A stretch of DNA of 64,000 nt. It comes from Chloroflexota bacterium. GTDB taxonomy: Bacteria; Chloroflexota; Anaerolineae; Anaerolineales; Villigracilaceae. The number at the start of each line of letters is the position of its first letter. Within the stretch, counting starts at the first letter, position 1. The notes under the pieces are model-generated. The model saw nothing but the letters and a program-made list of their open reading frames with translations. It had not been told where the DNA came from and ran no database searches. The position numbers and the translations under genes were made by a program. This document shows positions 32,523 through 40,490 of this stretch, piece by piece. The stretch lies in contig JACRMH010000048.1 in NCBI GenBank assembly GCA_016219545.1, forward strand, positions 62,001-126,000, written 5' to 3'.

Positions 32523-35021
32523 ATGAACAAGAAGCCTATGTCATCCACAGGCCGCCGAATCTTAACTGCGGTGATGATGCTTGTCCTTGTTGGGCAGGCA
32601 TGTACATTTTCATTATTTGATTCCGGCGGCGGCACGCCCACTCCCGCAACCGTTGTCGCTTCACCGACACCTCAGGTGATGGCTCAAATCAATTTTGTGG
32701 CGACCCTGCCTGAACCGCTTCAACCCTCCGAGACGCTCGCAATTGCAATTCTGGACGAAGTGACCGGGCTTTCATTGAACGCCACGCAATATCCAATGAA
32801 CCCGCGCGATGCGCTCACGTATACTGCGTCCATTCCTTTGCCTTTCAACACAGTCGTGAAATATCGGTATGTCCGCCGCGGGGCTTCGCAAGTATTGGAA
32901 GACGCCAACTCCGGTTCGGCCATACGCTACAGAATTTACCAGGTGATGAGCCCAAGCGACGTGCAAGATATCATAGCGGATTGGGGTGACAAATCCTATG
33001 CGCGCCCAACGGGGAAGATCGAAGGACATGTATTCAATTCCGATACCGGTTCACCATTGCCAAATATTCTGGTATCCGCGGGCGGTCTGCAATCCTTCAC
33101 AGATTCCACTGGCAGTTTTGAATTAACCGGATTACCCGTCGGCACGCAAAACCTGCTGGCCTACAGCCTCGATGGGATGTACCAAACATTTCAACAAGGC
33201 GCGGTTGTCGCGGATGGAAAAAACACCTCCGTTGACCTGCGCGTAAAGCCTGCGCAACTGGTCAACATCACCTTTATAGTGTCGGTCCCTGCCGAAACAG
33301 TACCCGGCGTGCCTGTCCGTATTGCCGGAAACTTATTGCAGTTGGGAAATACATTTGCCGACCTGCGAGGCGGCATCAGCACGAACGCAGAACGTATGCC
33401 GGTCTTGAGTTTGCAGGCGGATGGGCGCTATAGCATCACACTCGGTCTGCCTGTCGGCGCAGACATTCAATATAAATATACATTAGGTGATGGTTTCTGG
33501 AATGCCGAACGCACATTGGATAGTCAATGGAATGTGCGTGAGTTTATTGTTCCTCCACAGGATGTCATCATTCAAGACAATGTCCCCTCCTGGCTGGCCG
33601 GCAATTCAGCGCCGATCCTCTTTGAAGCAAGCGTGCCATCCGTCACACCGCCGGGCGACATCATTTATGTTCAATTCAATACTTTCGGATGGATGGAACC
33701 GCTCCCCATGTGGCCGCTTGGCAACAACCGCTGGGCATATAAACTTTACGGGCCATTAAACGTGCTCGACTCTTTTACATATCGTTACTGCCGCAATGGA
33801 CAATGTGGCAGCGCAGACGACAGCCAGACTGTCGGCGCGGCACCGCATGGGCGTCAGGCCGTCACCAGTATTATCGGGCAGGATATTCAGGATACGATCA
33901 GTGCTTGGCAGTGGTATGAAAGCCCTGAACCCGTCACCTTGGTGGGTGCAACCATCCCGCCGCGCACAGGCGGATTTTTCGCGGGCGTTGAATTCCAATC
34001 CACCTATCGCCCGAACTGGTCATACTACGCACCTCAGGCATTCGCAAACATGCAGGCGCTCGGCTCGAACGTGACCATCCTCACCCCCAGCTGGACTTAT
34101 ACAAGTTCATCGCCTTTGCAATTTTCACCGGTTCCCGGGCAAGACCCCATGTGGATCGACTCGGCGATCATGATATCGCAAGCCCGGGCATTGGGACTCA
34201 GCGTTGCGCTTTTTCCCACCCCCAATTTTCCCGCTTCTTCTTCGACCTTTTGGCTGAATGCGCCGCGAGATGAACAGTGGTGGCTGACATGGTTTGCCCG
34301 CTACCGCGCATTCGCCATTAACTACGCGGACCTTGCCACCCAAACCGGCGCACAGACCCTCATCCTCGGCGGTGATTGGATCACGCCCGCCCTGCCCAAT
34401 GGGACTCTTCCTGACGGCAACCCATCCAACGTTCCAGCGGATGCGGACGTACAATGGAAATCCCTCATCGCCGATGTGCGCGGACATTTCAAAGGCCCGA
34501 TTTTCTGGGCATTGCCATACACAAAATCAGCGATTTCAGCGCCATTGGATTTCCTGAAAGATACCGACGGTATTTATCTATTATGGTCTGCTCCCCTTTC
34601 AACAGGTGCAGGCGCAACCAAAGTGGACTATGCCAATGAAGCCGGAAGATTGCTCGATAACGAAGTTGCACCGCTGGCAACCCTAATTGGCAAACCGCTC
34701 ATCCTCGCAGTAGCATATCCTTCTGCTACTCAATCGGCAACCGGGTGTATCCCTGACGGCAAAGGCGGCTGCCTTGATTGGACAGCTTTGAACAGACCGA
34801 ATGCCGATATTGAATCAATTAGCTTAAGCCTTCAAACTCAAGCCGACCTCTATGAAGCCATGCTCATTGCGCTCAATACACGCCCGTGGGTCTCCGGCTT
34901 CATCAGCCGCGGATATTATCTTCCCGCCGCCTTACAGGATAAATCGGCATCCGTTCACAGCAAACCAACTTCAGATATTTTGTGGTATTGGTATCCGCGC
35001 TTAACAGGCGCAGTAAAATAA
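32523..35021 (+). CDS. Large lipoprotein with carbohydrate-binding-like domains and TIM-barrel-like C-terminus
   Basis: 832 residues. The signal peptide with lipobox (LVGQAC, Cys ~27) is followed by a Pro/Thr linker. Three beta-sandwich modules resembling starch-binding CBM20-type domains occur (about 55-155, 240-345, 365-460; e.g. VVKYRYVRRGASQVLED and IQYKYTLGDGFWNAER). Between the first two lies a carboxypeptidase-regulatory-like fold (GHVFNSDTGSPLPNILVSAGG). The last ~350 residues (FFAGVEFQSTYRPNWSYYAP ... TLILGGDWITPALPNG) look like a glycosidase TIM barrel with alternating strands and Trp-rich loops, related in style to GH113-like enzymes, but catalytic residues cannot be assigned. The likely role is binding or degrading an external glucan. 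Confidence 0.75.
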   Translation: MNKKPMSSTGRRILTAVMMLVLVGQACTFSLFDSGGGTPTPATVVASPTPQVMAQINFVATLPEPLQPSETLAIAILDEVTGLSLNATQYPMNPRDALTYTASIPLPFNTVVKYRYVRRGASQVLEDANSGSAIRYRIYQVMSPSDVQDIIADWGDKSYARPTGKIEGHVFNSDTGSPLPNILVSAGGLQSFTDSTGSFELTGLPVGTQNLLAYSLDGMYQTFQQGAVVADGKNTSVDLRVKPAQLVNITFIVSVPAETVPGVPVRIAGNLLQLGNTFADLRGGISTNAERMPVLSLQADGRYSITLGLPVGADIQYKYTLGDGFWNAERTLDSQWNVREFIVPPQDVIIQDNVPSWLAGNSAPILFEASVPSVTPPGDIIYVQFNTFGWMEPLPMWPLGNNRWAYKLYGPLNVLDSFTYRYCRNGQCGSADDSQTVGAAPHGRQAVTSIIGQDIQDTISAWQWYESPEPVTLVGATIPPRTGGFFAGVEFQSTYRPNWSYYAPQAFANMQALGSNVTILTPSWTYTSSSPLQFSPVPGQDPMWIDSAIMISQARALGLSVALFPTPNFPASSSTFWLNAPRDEQWWLTWFARYRAFAINYADLATQTGAQTLILGGDWITPALPNGTLPDGNPSNVPADADVQWKSLIADVRGHFKGPIFWALPYTKSAISAPLDFLKDTDGIYLLWSAPLSTGAGATKVDYANEAGRLLDNEVAPLATLIGKPLILAVAYPSATQSATGCIPDGKGGCLDWTALNRPNADIESISLSLQTQADLYEAMLIALNTRPWVSGFISRGYYLPAALQDKSASVHSKPTSDILWYWYPRLTGAVK

Positions 35022-35174
35022 TAGACCTCTCGCAAAAGTCAAATCATATTGCTGTCGAAAGCGGACGTTACACCTGCCCTGGCGGGCGGTGCCAGGGGAG
35101 AACGTCCGCTACACAAAACATATTTTTTTTCTTTGTAGCAGTGCGCTCTCTAGCGCACTTATGCAAGTGGTTTA
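35022..35174. mobile_element. MITE-like element, copy 2
   Basis: A 153-base version of the TAGACC element, placed directly after the TAA of the large lipoprotein. Its core is enlarged by ~40 bases (CCTGCCCTGGCGGGCGGTGC region) that end by repeating ACGTCCGCT, so it looks like an internal insertion or duplication. GTGCGCTCTCTAGCGCAC hairpin retained; the right end has decayed to AGTGGTTTA. Confidence 0.85.
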
Positions 35175-35189
35175 ATATTATTATGCATC

Positions 35190-35254
35190 CAGCAGGGGCG
35201 ACCCACTCAGCGAGAGCCAAACTTGTCGAGTGTCATAAAGGGTCACCCCTGCTG
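35190..35254. repeat. Inverted repeat in the penicillin-acylase leader
   Basis: CAGCAGGGGCGACCC and GGGTCACCCCTGCTG form a 15-bp stem with one mismatch around a 35-base loop that contains a second pairing (CACTC/GAGTG). It could be regulatory or another dispersed palindrome. Confidence 0.55.
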
Positions 35255-35284
35255 AACGATTAATTCCAAAACGGAGGAGCATTT

Positions 35285-37852
35285 ATGAAAAAGGCAGGCA
35301 AGGTGTTAGGTCGCATATTGACCGTTATTGTCATTATCGCGATCGTTCTCGGCGCGGGTGGGGCTTTCTATCTTAAGAGCTATATTCCCAATACCGTTGC
35401 GGAGAAATCATTCCCGCAAATTGACGGCGAATTGAAAGTGAGCGGACTCGACGCCGCAGTGGACATCTACCGCGACAAGATGGGCATTCCGCACGTTTAC
35501 GCCACCACCACTCATGATCTTTTCTTTGCGCAGGGCTACGTCCATGCACAGGATCGTTTCTGGCAGATGGACTTCTGGCGGCATATCGGCTCGGGGCGCT
35601 TATCTGAAATGTTCGGTGATGGTCAGGTAAGAACTGATTCATTCCTGCGTACGCTCGGCTGGCGTGAAGTGGCGGAACAGGAATACAAAATGCTGAACCC
35701 TGAATCCAAGGCATTGCTTGATTCCTACACTGAAGGAGTCAATGCTTACATTCAGGAACGCGGCCCGGTTGAACTTAGTTTGGAATATCTAATTCTATCG
35801 GGAGTGCTCAACCCATCCTACACCATCGAACCGTGGACACCTGTCAACTCTCTCACCTGGGGCAAGGCCATGGCCTGGGATTTGGGCGGCAACATGGATG
35901 ATGAGATCGAACGCGCCATCCTTCTCAAAACCCTCACCCCCGAACAACTCAGTGACCTGTACCCTGATTATCCCGCAGACTATCCTGTCATCGTACCAAC
36001 GATTGGTGAGAATGTAAGTAATGTCGAAAGTCAAAAGTCAAAGGCCGCAGACTTTCAGCTTTCCAGCTTGAACCTCCAACCCATCGCCGAGAAACTCGCC
36101 TTGATGCAAATTGCACTCGGTCCCACCGGACCTGATATTGGCTCGAATAGTTGGGTAGTCTCCGGCGACTTAACCACAACCGGAAAGCCCATACTCGCCA
36201 ACGACATGCACCTTGGGATTCAAATGCCCTCGATCTGGTATCAGAACGCATTGCACTGCCTGCCAAAATCAGACGCCTGTCCGTTTGAGATCACCGGCTT
36301 CTCTTTCGCGGGTGTGCCCGGAGTCGTAGCCGGACATAATGACCGCATCGCATGGGCTTACACCAACCTTGGTCCAGATGTGGAAGACCTCTTCATCGAA
36401 AAAGTAAATCCTGAAAATCCAAACCAATATGAAGTGGAAGGCAAATGGGTGGACTTTGAGATCCGCAAAGAAACCATCAATGTTGGCGGCGGTGACCCGG
36501 TTGAATTGAACGTCCGCATCACGCGCCATGGACCCGTCATTTCAGATACTTATGGCTCATTGAAAGATAATGTCACGCCAACCGCGCAAGCCTTCAAGGA
36601 TAAAGTCGGCGTTGACCTGCCGGAAAACTATGTCATTGCATTGCAGTGGACAGCCCTAACCCCGTCCACTCCGTTCGAGGCAATTTGGGGATTCAACAAA
36701 GCCACGAACTGGGAAGAATTCCGCATTGCGGCACGCAACTTCCATGTGCCCGCGCAAAACCTGCTCTATGCAGATGTGGATGGCAACATCGGTTACCAAA
36801 CACCCGGCGACATTCCCCTGCGGAAAAATGGCGACGGCACACTGCCCGTCCCCGGCTGGACCGGTGAATATGATTGGAACGGCTATATTCCATTTGAAGA
36901 ACTGCCCTATACATTCAATCCGCAAAGCGGATACATCGCCACAGCCAACAATCAGGCCAACCCGCGCGATTATCCCTACCTCATCACAAAGGATTGGGAT
37001 TACGGACAGCGCGCCGCCCGCATCGTGGACATGATCACGAGCGCACCCGGCAAAATTGACATCGCTTACATTCAGTCCATGCATGGCGACTCGAAGAATC
37101 TCAACGCTGAGACTCTCCTGCCTATCCTGCTCTCGGTCAAGCTAGACCCAGGACTGGCCGCCGTCCGAGATCAGACTCTTGGCACATGGGATTATCAAGA
37201 AACCATCAATTCCAAATCCGCCTCTGTCTTTGAATGGTTCTGGTCGAACGCTCTGACAGATACATTCCAGGATGACCTGCCTCAAGCGTATTTGCCCGGC
37301 GGCGGATCGCGCTGGTATGTGGTCATGAGAAATCTCGTCCAACAGCCGGACAGCGCATGGTGGGATGACAAGTCCACCACCGACAAAGTTGAAACCCGCG
37401 ATGACATTTTTGCCCGCGCATTTGCTGAAACTGTTTCGCAAATGGAAAAAGAATATGGGAAAGACCCAGCCAAATGGCCGAAATGGGGCACACTGCACAC
37501 CTCCACTTTCCGCAATGCTACATTGGGCGAATCTGGTATTGGACCGATCGAGGAGCTCTTCAACCGCGGACCATTCGTTACGGGCGGCGGCAAGAGTGTG
37601 GTCAACGCCACCGGCTGGACGGTGGGCGTTTCCTTTGAAGTAGACTGGCTGCCCTCCGAACGCGAGATCGTTGATCTGTCGAACCTGGATAACTCGTTAG
37701 CTGGTCACACAACGGGACAATCCGGCCACGCCTACCATCCGCATTACGACGACATGGCCCTGATGTGGACAAAGATCGGCTACGCTCCCATGTGGTGGGA
37801 GCAAGCATCAGTGATAAAAGACAGTGAAGGGCATTTAAAGTTAATACCGTAA
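35285..37852 (+). CDS. Penicillin acylase family amidohydrolase
   Basis: An 855-residue N-terminal-nucleophile hydrolase (peptidase family S45). An N-terminal membrane helix (about 10-33) anchors or exports it. The alpha chain shows DIYRDKMGIPHVYA and AQGYVHAQDRFWQMDFWRH; a spacer (about 238-285) precedes the autocatalytic cut at Gly286-Ser287 in IGSNSWVVSG, after which Ser287 becomes the beta-chain nucleophile. ILANDMHLGIQMPSIWY and the later TANNQANPRDYPY are beta-chain landmarks. Family members cleave amides such as beta-lactam side chains or acyl-homoserine lactones; the substrate here is unknown. AACGGAGGAG precedes the ATG. The spacer contains repeat-like DNA (see findings). Confidence 0.93.
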   Translation: MKKAGKVLGRILTVIVIIAIVLGAGGAFYLKSYIPNTVAEKSFPQIDGELKVSGLDAAVDIYRDKMGIPHVYATTTHDLFFAQGYVHAQDRFWQMDFWRHIGSGRLSEMFGDGQVRTDSFLRTLGWREVAEQEYKMLNPESKALLDSYTEGVNAYIQERGPVELSLEYLILSGVLNPSYTIEPWTPVNSLTWGKAMAWDLGGNMDDEIERAILLKTLTPEQLSDLYPDYPADYPVIVPTIGENVSNVESQKSKAADFQLSSLNLQPIAEKLALMQIALGPTGPDIGSNSWVVSGDLTTTGKPILANDMHLGIQMPSIWYQNALHCLPKSDACPFEITGFSFAGVPGVVAGHNDRIAWAYTNLGPDVEDLFIEKVNPENPNQYEVEGKWVDFEIRKETINVGGGDPVELNVRITRHGPVISDTYGSLKDNVTPTAQAFKDKVGVDLPENYVIALQWTALTPSTPFEAIWGFNKATNWEEFRIAARNFHVPAQNLLYADVDGNIGYQTPGDIPLRKNGDGTLPVPGWTGEYDWNGYIPFEELPYTFNPQSGYIATANNQANPRDYPYLITKDWDYGQRAARIVDMITSAPGKIDIAYIQSMHGDSKNLNAETLLPILLSVKLDPGLAAVRDQTLGTWDYQETINSKSASVFEWFWSNALTDTFQDDLPQAYLPGGGSRWYVVMRNLVQQPDSAWWDDKSTTDKVETRDDIFARAFAETVSQMEKEYGKDPAKWPKWGTLHTSTFRNATLGESGIGPIEELFNRGPFVTGGGKSVVNATGWTVGVSFEVDWLPSEREIVDLSNLDNSLAGHTTGQSGHAYHPHYDDMALMWTKIGYAPMWWEQASVIKDSEGHLKLIP

Positions 37853-37874
37853 AACAAAGGTTGAATAGTTAAAC

Positions 37875-37914
37875 AAAAAGACCCTAAAGGTTTCGGAAAC
37901 CTTTAGGGTCTTTT
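37875..37914. terminator. Terminator after penicillin acylase (CCTAAAGG family, copy 2)
   Basis: AAAAAGACCCTAAAGGTTT and AAACCTTTAGGGTCTTTT form a ~17-bp stem with loop CGG. It is nearly identical to the hairpin at 12730-12763, with better A/T flanks. It separates converging genes and could serve both. Confidence 0.9.
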
Positions 37915-37946
37915 ATCTAGCAAAGTGACATCAAACGAATCTCGAT

Positions 37947-38780
37947 TTATTTAGTTTTCCGTTTTTTACCTTTTTTAGCTACACTTTCCTTTGGCTTCAC
38001 ATCTTTTTGAGGCTTACTATATTTTTCATAAGTCCCTAAAGACAGATTATCGGGGTTGGTCCAATATTGCTGTTCAAAAATGTTCTTGTTCCTCTCGTCC
38101 TCGGCGGTAATTACTGGCAGGTATTTACTGGCGATCATCCACGCAAAACCGAACAGCACTAACGCAATGGTTTCCCCCCAGAAAGTGCTATAGAGGATAT
38201 TAATATGAGCAAAGCTCATCACCACCAGTCCGCCCATGGTCACCAGAATTCCCCAACCACAGAACTGATATATATACAGCCTGAATTTTAGATGTATTCC
38301 TGTTGGATCATCTTTTATTTTCTCTTTCACCCGGCTTGTAAAAGGACCCAGGCAAAAATATACGGTCGTTAAAAATAATATGATCGCGCCAACATAATGC
38401 ACGGTTGGCACGAACTCATTGGGATAAGTTATGTTGAACCATGACGGCATCGGATCCGGAAATGGAGGACAATTATCTTTTCCGTAGCAGTATGATGTGG
38501 GGTTGAGCGCGGTGGTCCACGCCGCAAATCCCCCTACCCAGCCCACCAGATCTTCGATATGGTTACGTCCCTTGTAACTCATTAACAAGGCGCCAATCAC
38601 AAACAACAACCCGACGAACCAATTGTGAGCATGTGTATAAAATGACCAGCTTATCGAATCAGGCATTATGGACGCAAAAATCCTGATGACCAACGGAAGA
38701 AAAAATGAAATACCACCAATAAGCAGGCGAATGGTATCTTGATTAAAATAAGCACCGTCGATGTTTTCTTTTGCTTTCAT
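37947..38780 (-). CDS. Six-helix membrane protein of unknown function
   Basis: 277 residues with six predicted membrane helices (about 18-38, 52-70, 80-93, 126-147, 172-190, 200-220). The loop after the third helix holds two Cys (SYCYGKDNCPPFPDP) that could form an extracytoplasmic disulfide. The soluble C-terminus ends in a Lys-rich tail (KESVAKKGKKRKTK). I do not recognise the family. AAGGAGT precedes the ATG at 38780. The gene is monocistronic between terminators. The 190 bases upstream of its start show nothing else. Confidence 0.75.
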   Translation of the reverse strand: MKAKENIDGAYFNQDTIRLLIGGISFFLPLVIRIFASIMPDSISWSFYTHAHNWFVGLLFVIGALLMSYKGRNHIEDLVGWVGGFAAWTTALNPTSYCYGKDNCPPFPDPMPSWFNITYPNEFVPTVHYVGAIILFLTTVYFCLGPFTSRVKEKIKDDPTGIHLKFRLYIYQFCGWGILVTMGGLVVMSFAHINILYSTFWGETIALVLFGFAWMIASKYLPVITAEDERNKNIFEQQYWTNPDNLSLGTYEKYSKPQKDVKPKESVAKKGKKRKTK

Positions 38781-38964
38781 GGGTCACTCCTTTCTACTGA
38801 TCCAGACACTGTTTGTATAAATCGCCAACTCAGGCATACATATTGTACTCATTCCAGTTTCTGAAAATTCCCGCCTCGCTAACGCCAACAAATTATTAGA
38901 GGCCATTATATCCCTCTCGTCCTTACTTGCAATAGTCCATTCCTGCTTTTTTTATAAGTGTTTA

Positions 38965-39000
38965 AATAAGCAGGTTGGGGTCGAACCCGACCTGCTTATT
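38965..39000 (-). terminator. Terminator downstream of vanZ and the DedA remnant
   Basis: AATAAGCAGGTTGGG and CCCGACCTGCTTATT pair over 15 bases with one mismatch around GTCGAA. It resembles in position and loop the hairpin that follows the intact dedA gene. Confidence 0.85.
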
Positions 39001-39074
39001 CATTTCTTTTCGCGGCACGACTTCACCCGCTCGAATATCATCGGTAGAATGGAGATCAAAGTGATGGCGACTAG
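39000..39074 (-). pseudogene. Remnant of a second DedA gene (3' end only)
   Basis: On the minus strand this stretch reads VAITLISILPMIFERVKSCR-EKK-stop, matching the C-terminus of the intact DedA protein (IIAIILISILPMVYEWWKSR-REAK). Only the last ~24 codons remain; the rest has been replaced by vanZ, whose stop codon falls inside the homology. Confidence 0.8.
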
Positions 39075-39454
39075 TCACCACTCAAAACTTTCGGGATGTT
39101 TGTTTTATTTGCCAGCCATCCCCCAAGGAGCACTCCAAGAAAACTTGCCAACAAGTCGAACAGGTCAAAGGTGCGCGCGCTAAAATATTTTTGAGAGAAC
39201 TCTTCGAGCGTGATGAGAAAAGCAAGGATCAAGCCAATTGAAAGCGTCACCCAGCCGCGAGGTCGGCCATGAAGCGCGGAAAGAAATGCGCGTGTGATGA
39301 AAAAGTTCAAGAGTCCAAGAAGAATGAAATGTCCGACTTTATCACCATTCGGAAAATCATAAAGAGCGGTTACAAAAGACGGGAGATGATGTGTGTCTGC
39401 GAGTATGACAACACCAACTATAAAAGCAAGAAAAACTAAAGCAATATATTTCAT
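39071..39454 (-). CDS. VanZ-like membrane protein
   Basis: 127 residues with four membrane helices (about 2-20, 40-60, 72-88, 98-117). Family features: GDKVGHFILLGLLNF with the conserved Asp/His pair and ITLEEFSQKYFSARTFDLFDLLA with the E-x-x-Q and D-x-x-D motifs of VanZ proteins, one of which gives low-level teicoplanin resistance. The first possible ATG (39454) directly follows the U-tract of the dedA terminator, with no Shine-Dalgarno, and the frame is open upstream into dedA. Expression is therefore doubtful, or depends on read-through. Confidence 0.8.
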   Translation of the reverse strand: MKYIALVFLAFIVGVVILADTHHLPSFVTALYDFPNGDKVGHFILLGLLNFFITRAFLSALHGRPRGWVTLSIGLILAFLITLEEFSQKYFSARTFDLFDLLASFLGVLLGGWLANKTNIPKVLSGD

Positions 39455-39460
39455 CAAAAA

Positions 39461-39490
39461 AATTAGGTCGGGCTGTAAACCCGACCTAAT
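39461..39490 (-). terminator. Terminator after dedA, touching the vanZ start
   Basis: AATTAGGTCGGG and CCCGACCTAATT form a 12-bp perfect stem with loop CTGTAA (plus-strand reading), followed on the minus strand by seven T, then GATG, the vanZ start. Confidence 0.88.
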
Positions 39491-39494
39491 TGAT

Positions 39495-40127
39495 TCACTT
39501 CGCTTCGCGGCGTGACTTCCACCACTCATATACCATCGGCAGAATGGAGATCAAAATGATGGCGATGATGACCAACTCAAAATTATTGCGGACAAAGGGG
39601 ATGTTCCCAAAGAAATACCCCAGGAAGGTAAAGAGCGCCACCCAGGTGATGCCGCCTACAAAATTATAGGTAATGAAATAGCCATAAGACATCTTGCCAA
39701 TGCCGGCCACGAACGGAGCAAAGGTACGCACGATGGGCACAAAACGTGCAAGGAAAATGGCTTTGCCACCATGTTTTTCAAAGAAGGCATGAGTCTTATC
39801 GAAATATTCCTTCTTGATCCATTTGATATTGTAGGCGCGCTCACCCAAATAATGTCCAATGGAATAATTGACGGTGTCGCCAAGCACAGCCGCAACCATT
39901 AACAAAGCTGCGACATAAAAAACATTCAATGACCCAAGTGCCGCGAAAGTGCCAGCCGCAAATAGAAGCGAATCGCCGGGCAGGAAAGGCATGATCACAA
40001 GACCTGTTTCAACAAAGATCACCGCGAACAAAATGCCATAGGTCCAGGCTCCATAATCCGCGATGATCGTAGCAAGATATTCATCCAAATGCAGGAACAA
40101 GTCCAATAACTGTTTTACAAACTCCAT
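39495..40127 (-). CDS. DedA family membrane protein
   Basis: 210 residues of the DedA/SNARE-associated family: VIFVETGLVIMPFLPGDSLLFAAG near the N-terminus, then YSIGHYLGERAYN, and the charged re-entrant motif FLARFVPIVRTFAPFVAGIGKM with the two functional Arg residues, then NFVGGITWVALFTFLGYFFGN. DedA proteins are proton-dependent flippases or transporters for undecaprenyl phosphate and related lipids. GAGGAT precedes the ATG. A truncated relative lies downstream beyond vanZ. Confidence 0.93.
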   Translation of the reverse strand: MEFVKQLLDLFLHLDEYLATIIADYGAWTYGILFAVIFVETGLVIMPFLPGDSLLFAAGTFAALGSLNVFYVAALLMVAAVLGDTVNYSIGHYLGERAYNIKWIKKEYFDKTHAFFEKHGGKAIFLARFVPIVRTFAPFVAGIGKMSYGYFITYNFVGGITWVALFTFLGYFFGNIPFVRNNFELVIIAIILISILPMVYEWWKSRREAK

Positions 40128-40159
40128 GTTTTATATCCTCTTTTAAATTATTTTACAAA

Positions 40160-40202
40160 CCATGTGCTCTTTCGAGGGCAAGCCCCGAAAGAGCACATGG
40201 TA
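40160..40202. terminator. Long hairpin after the S9-peptidase unit
   Basis: CCATGTGCTCTTTCG and CGAAAGAGCACATGG form a 15-bp perfect stem with loop AGGGCAAGCCC. It lies between the minus-strand 91-residue protein gene and dedA. The T-run is weak on either strand, but stem strength supports termination. Confidence 0.65.
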
Positions 40203-40211
40203 GTTGTCACT

Positions 40212-40487
40212 TTATTTCCCTTTTTTTCCAGTCTTCTGGATGCGCCCAAGCCAATCTCCGATGCCGAGAAAGAGAGCGCTCCCAATAATTCCCATTCCAA
40301 GGTTAATAGGACCCAGAGGCAGGAACACCCAACGATGCCATCCAATCATTAATCCAACTGCGAAACCCGCAGCACTTAATCCAAAATAATAAAGCAGCCA
40401 CCACCCATTCCTGCCGCGTATCGCGCAGAATAATGCCCCAAACAGCAAGGCGATCATCAGCGCGAGCAGGGCGGATGGGAAGGTCAT
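40212..40487 (-). CDS. Small three-helix membrane protein
   Basis: 91 residues: three hydrophobic segments (about 3-22, 28-48, 55-78) and a basic tail (RIQKTGKKGK). A FCAIRGRNGWWLLYYFGLS segment links helices one and two. No known family recognised. It starts 3 bases after the stop of the S9 peptidase gene on the same strand, so the two are cotranscribed. Confidence 0.7.
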   Translation of the reverse strand: MTFPSALLALMIALLFGALFCAIRGRNGWWLLYYFGLSAAGFAVGLMIGWHRWVFLPLGPINLGMGIIGSALFLGIGDWLGRIQKTGKKGK

Positions 40488-40490
40488 AGA

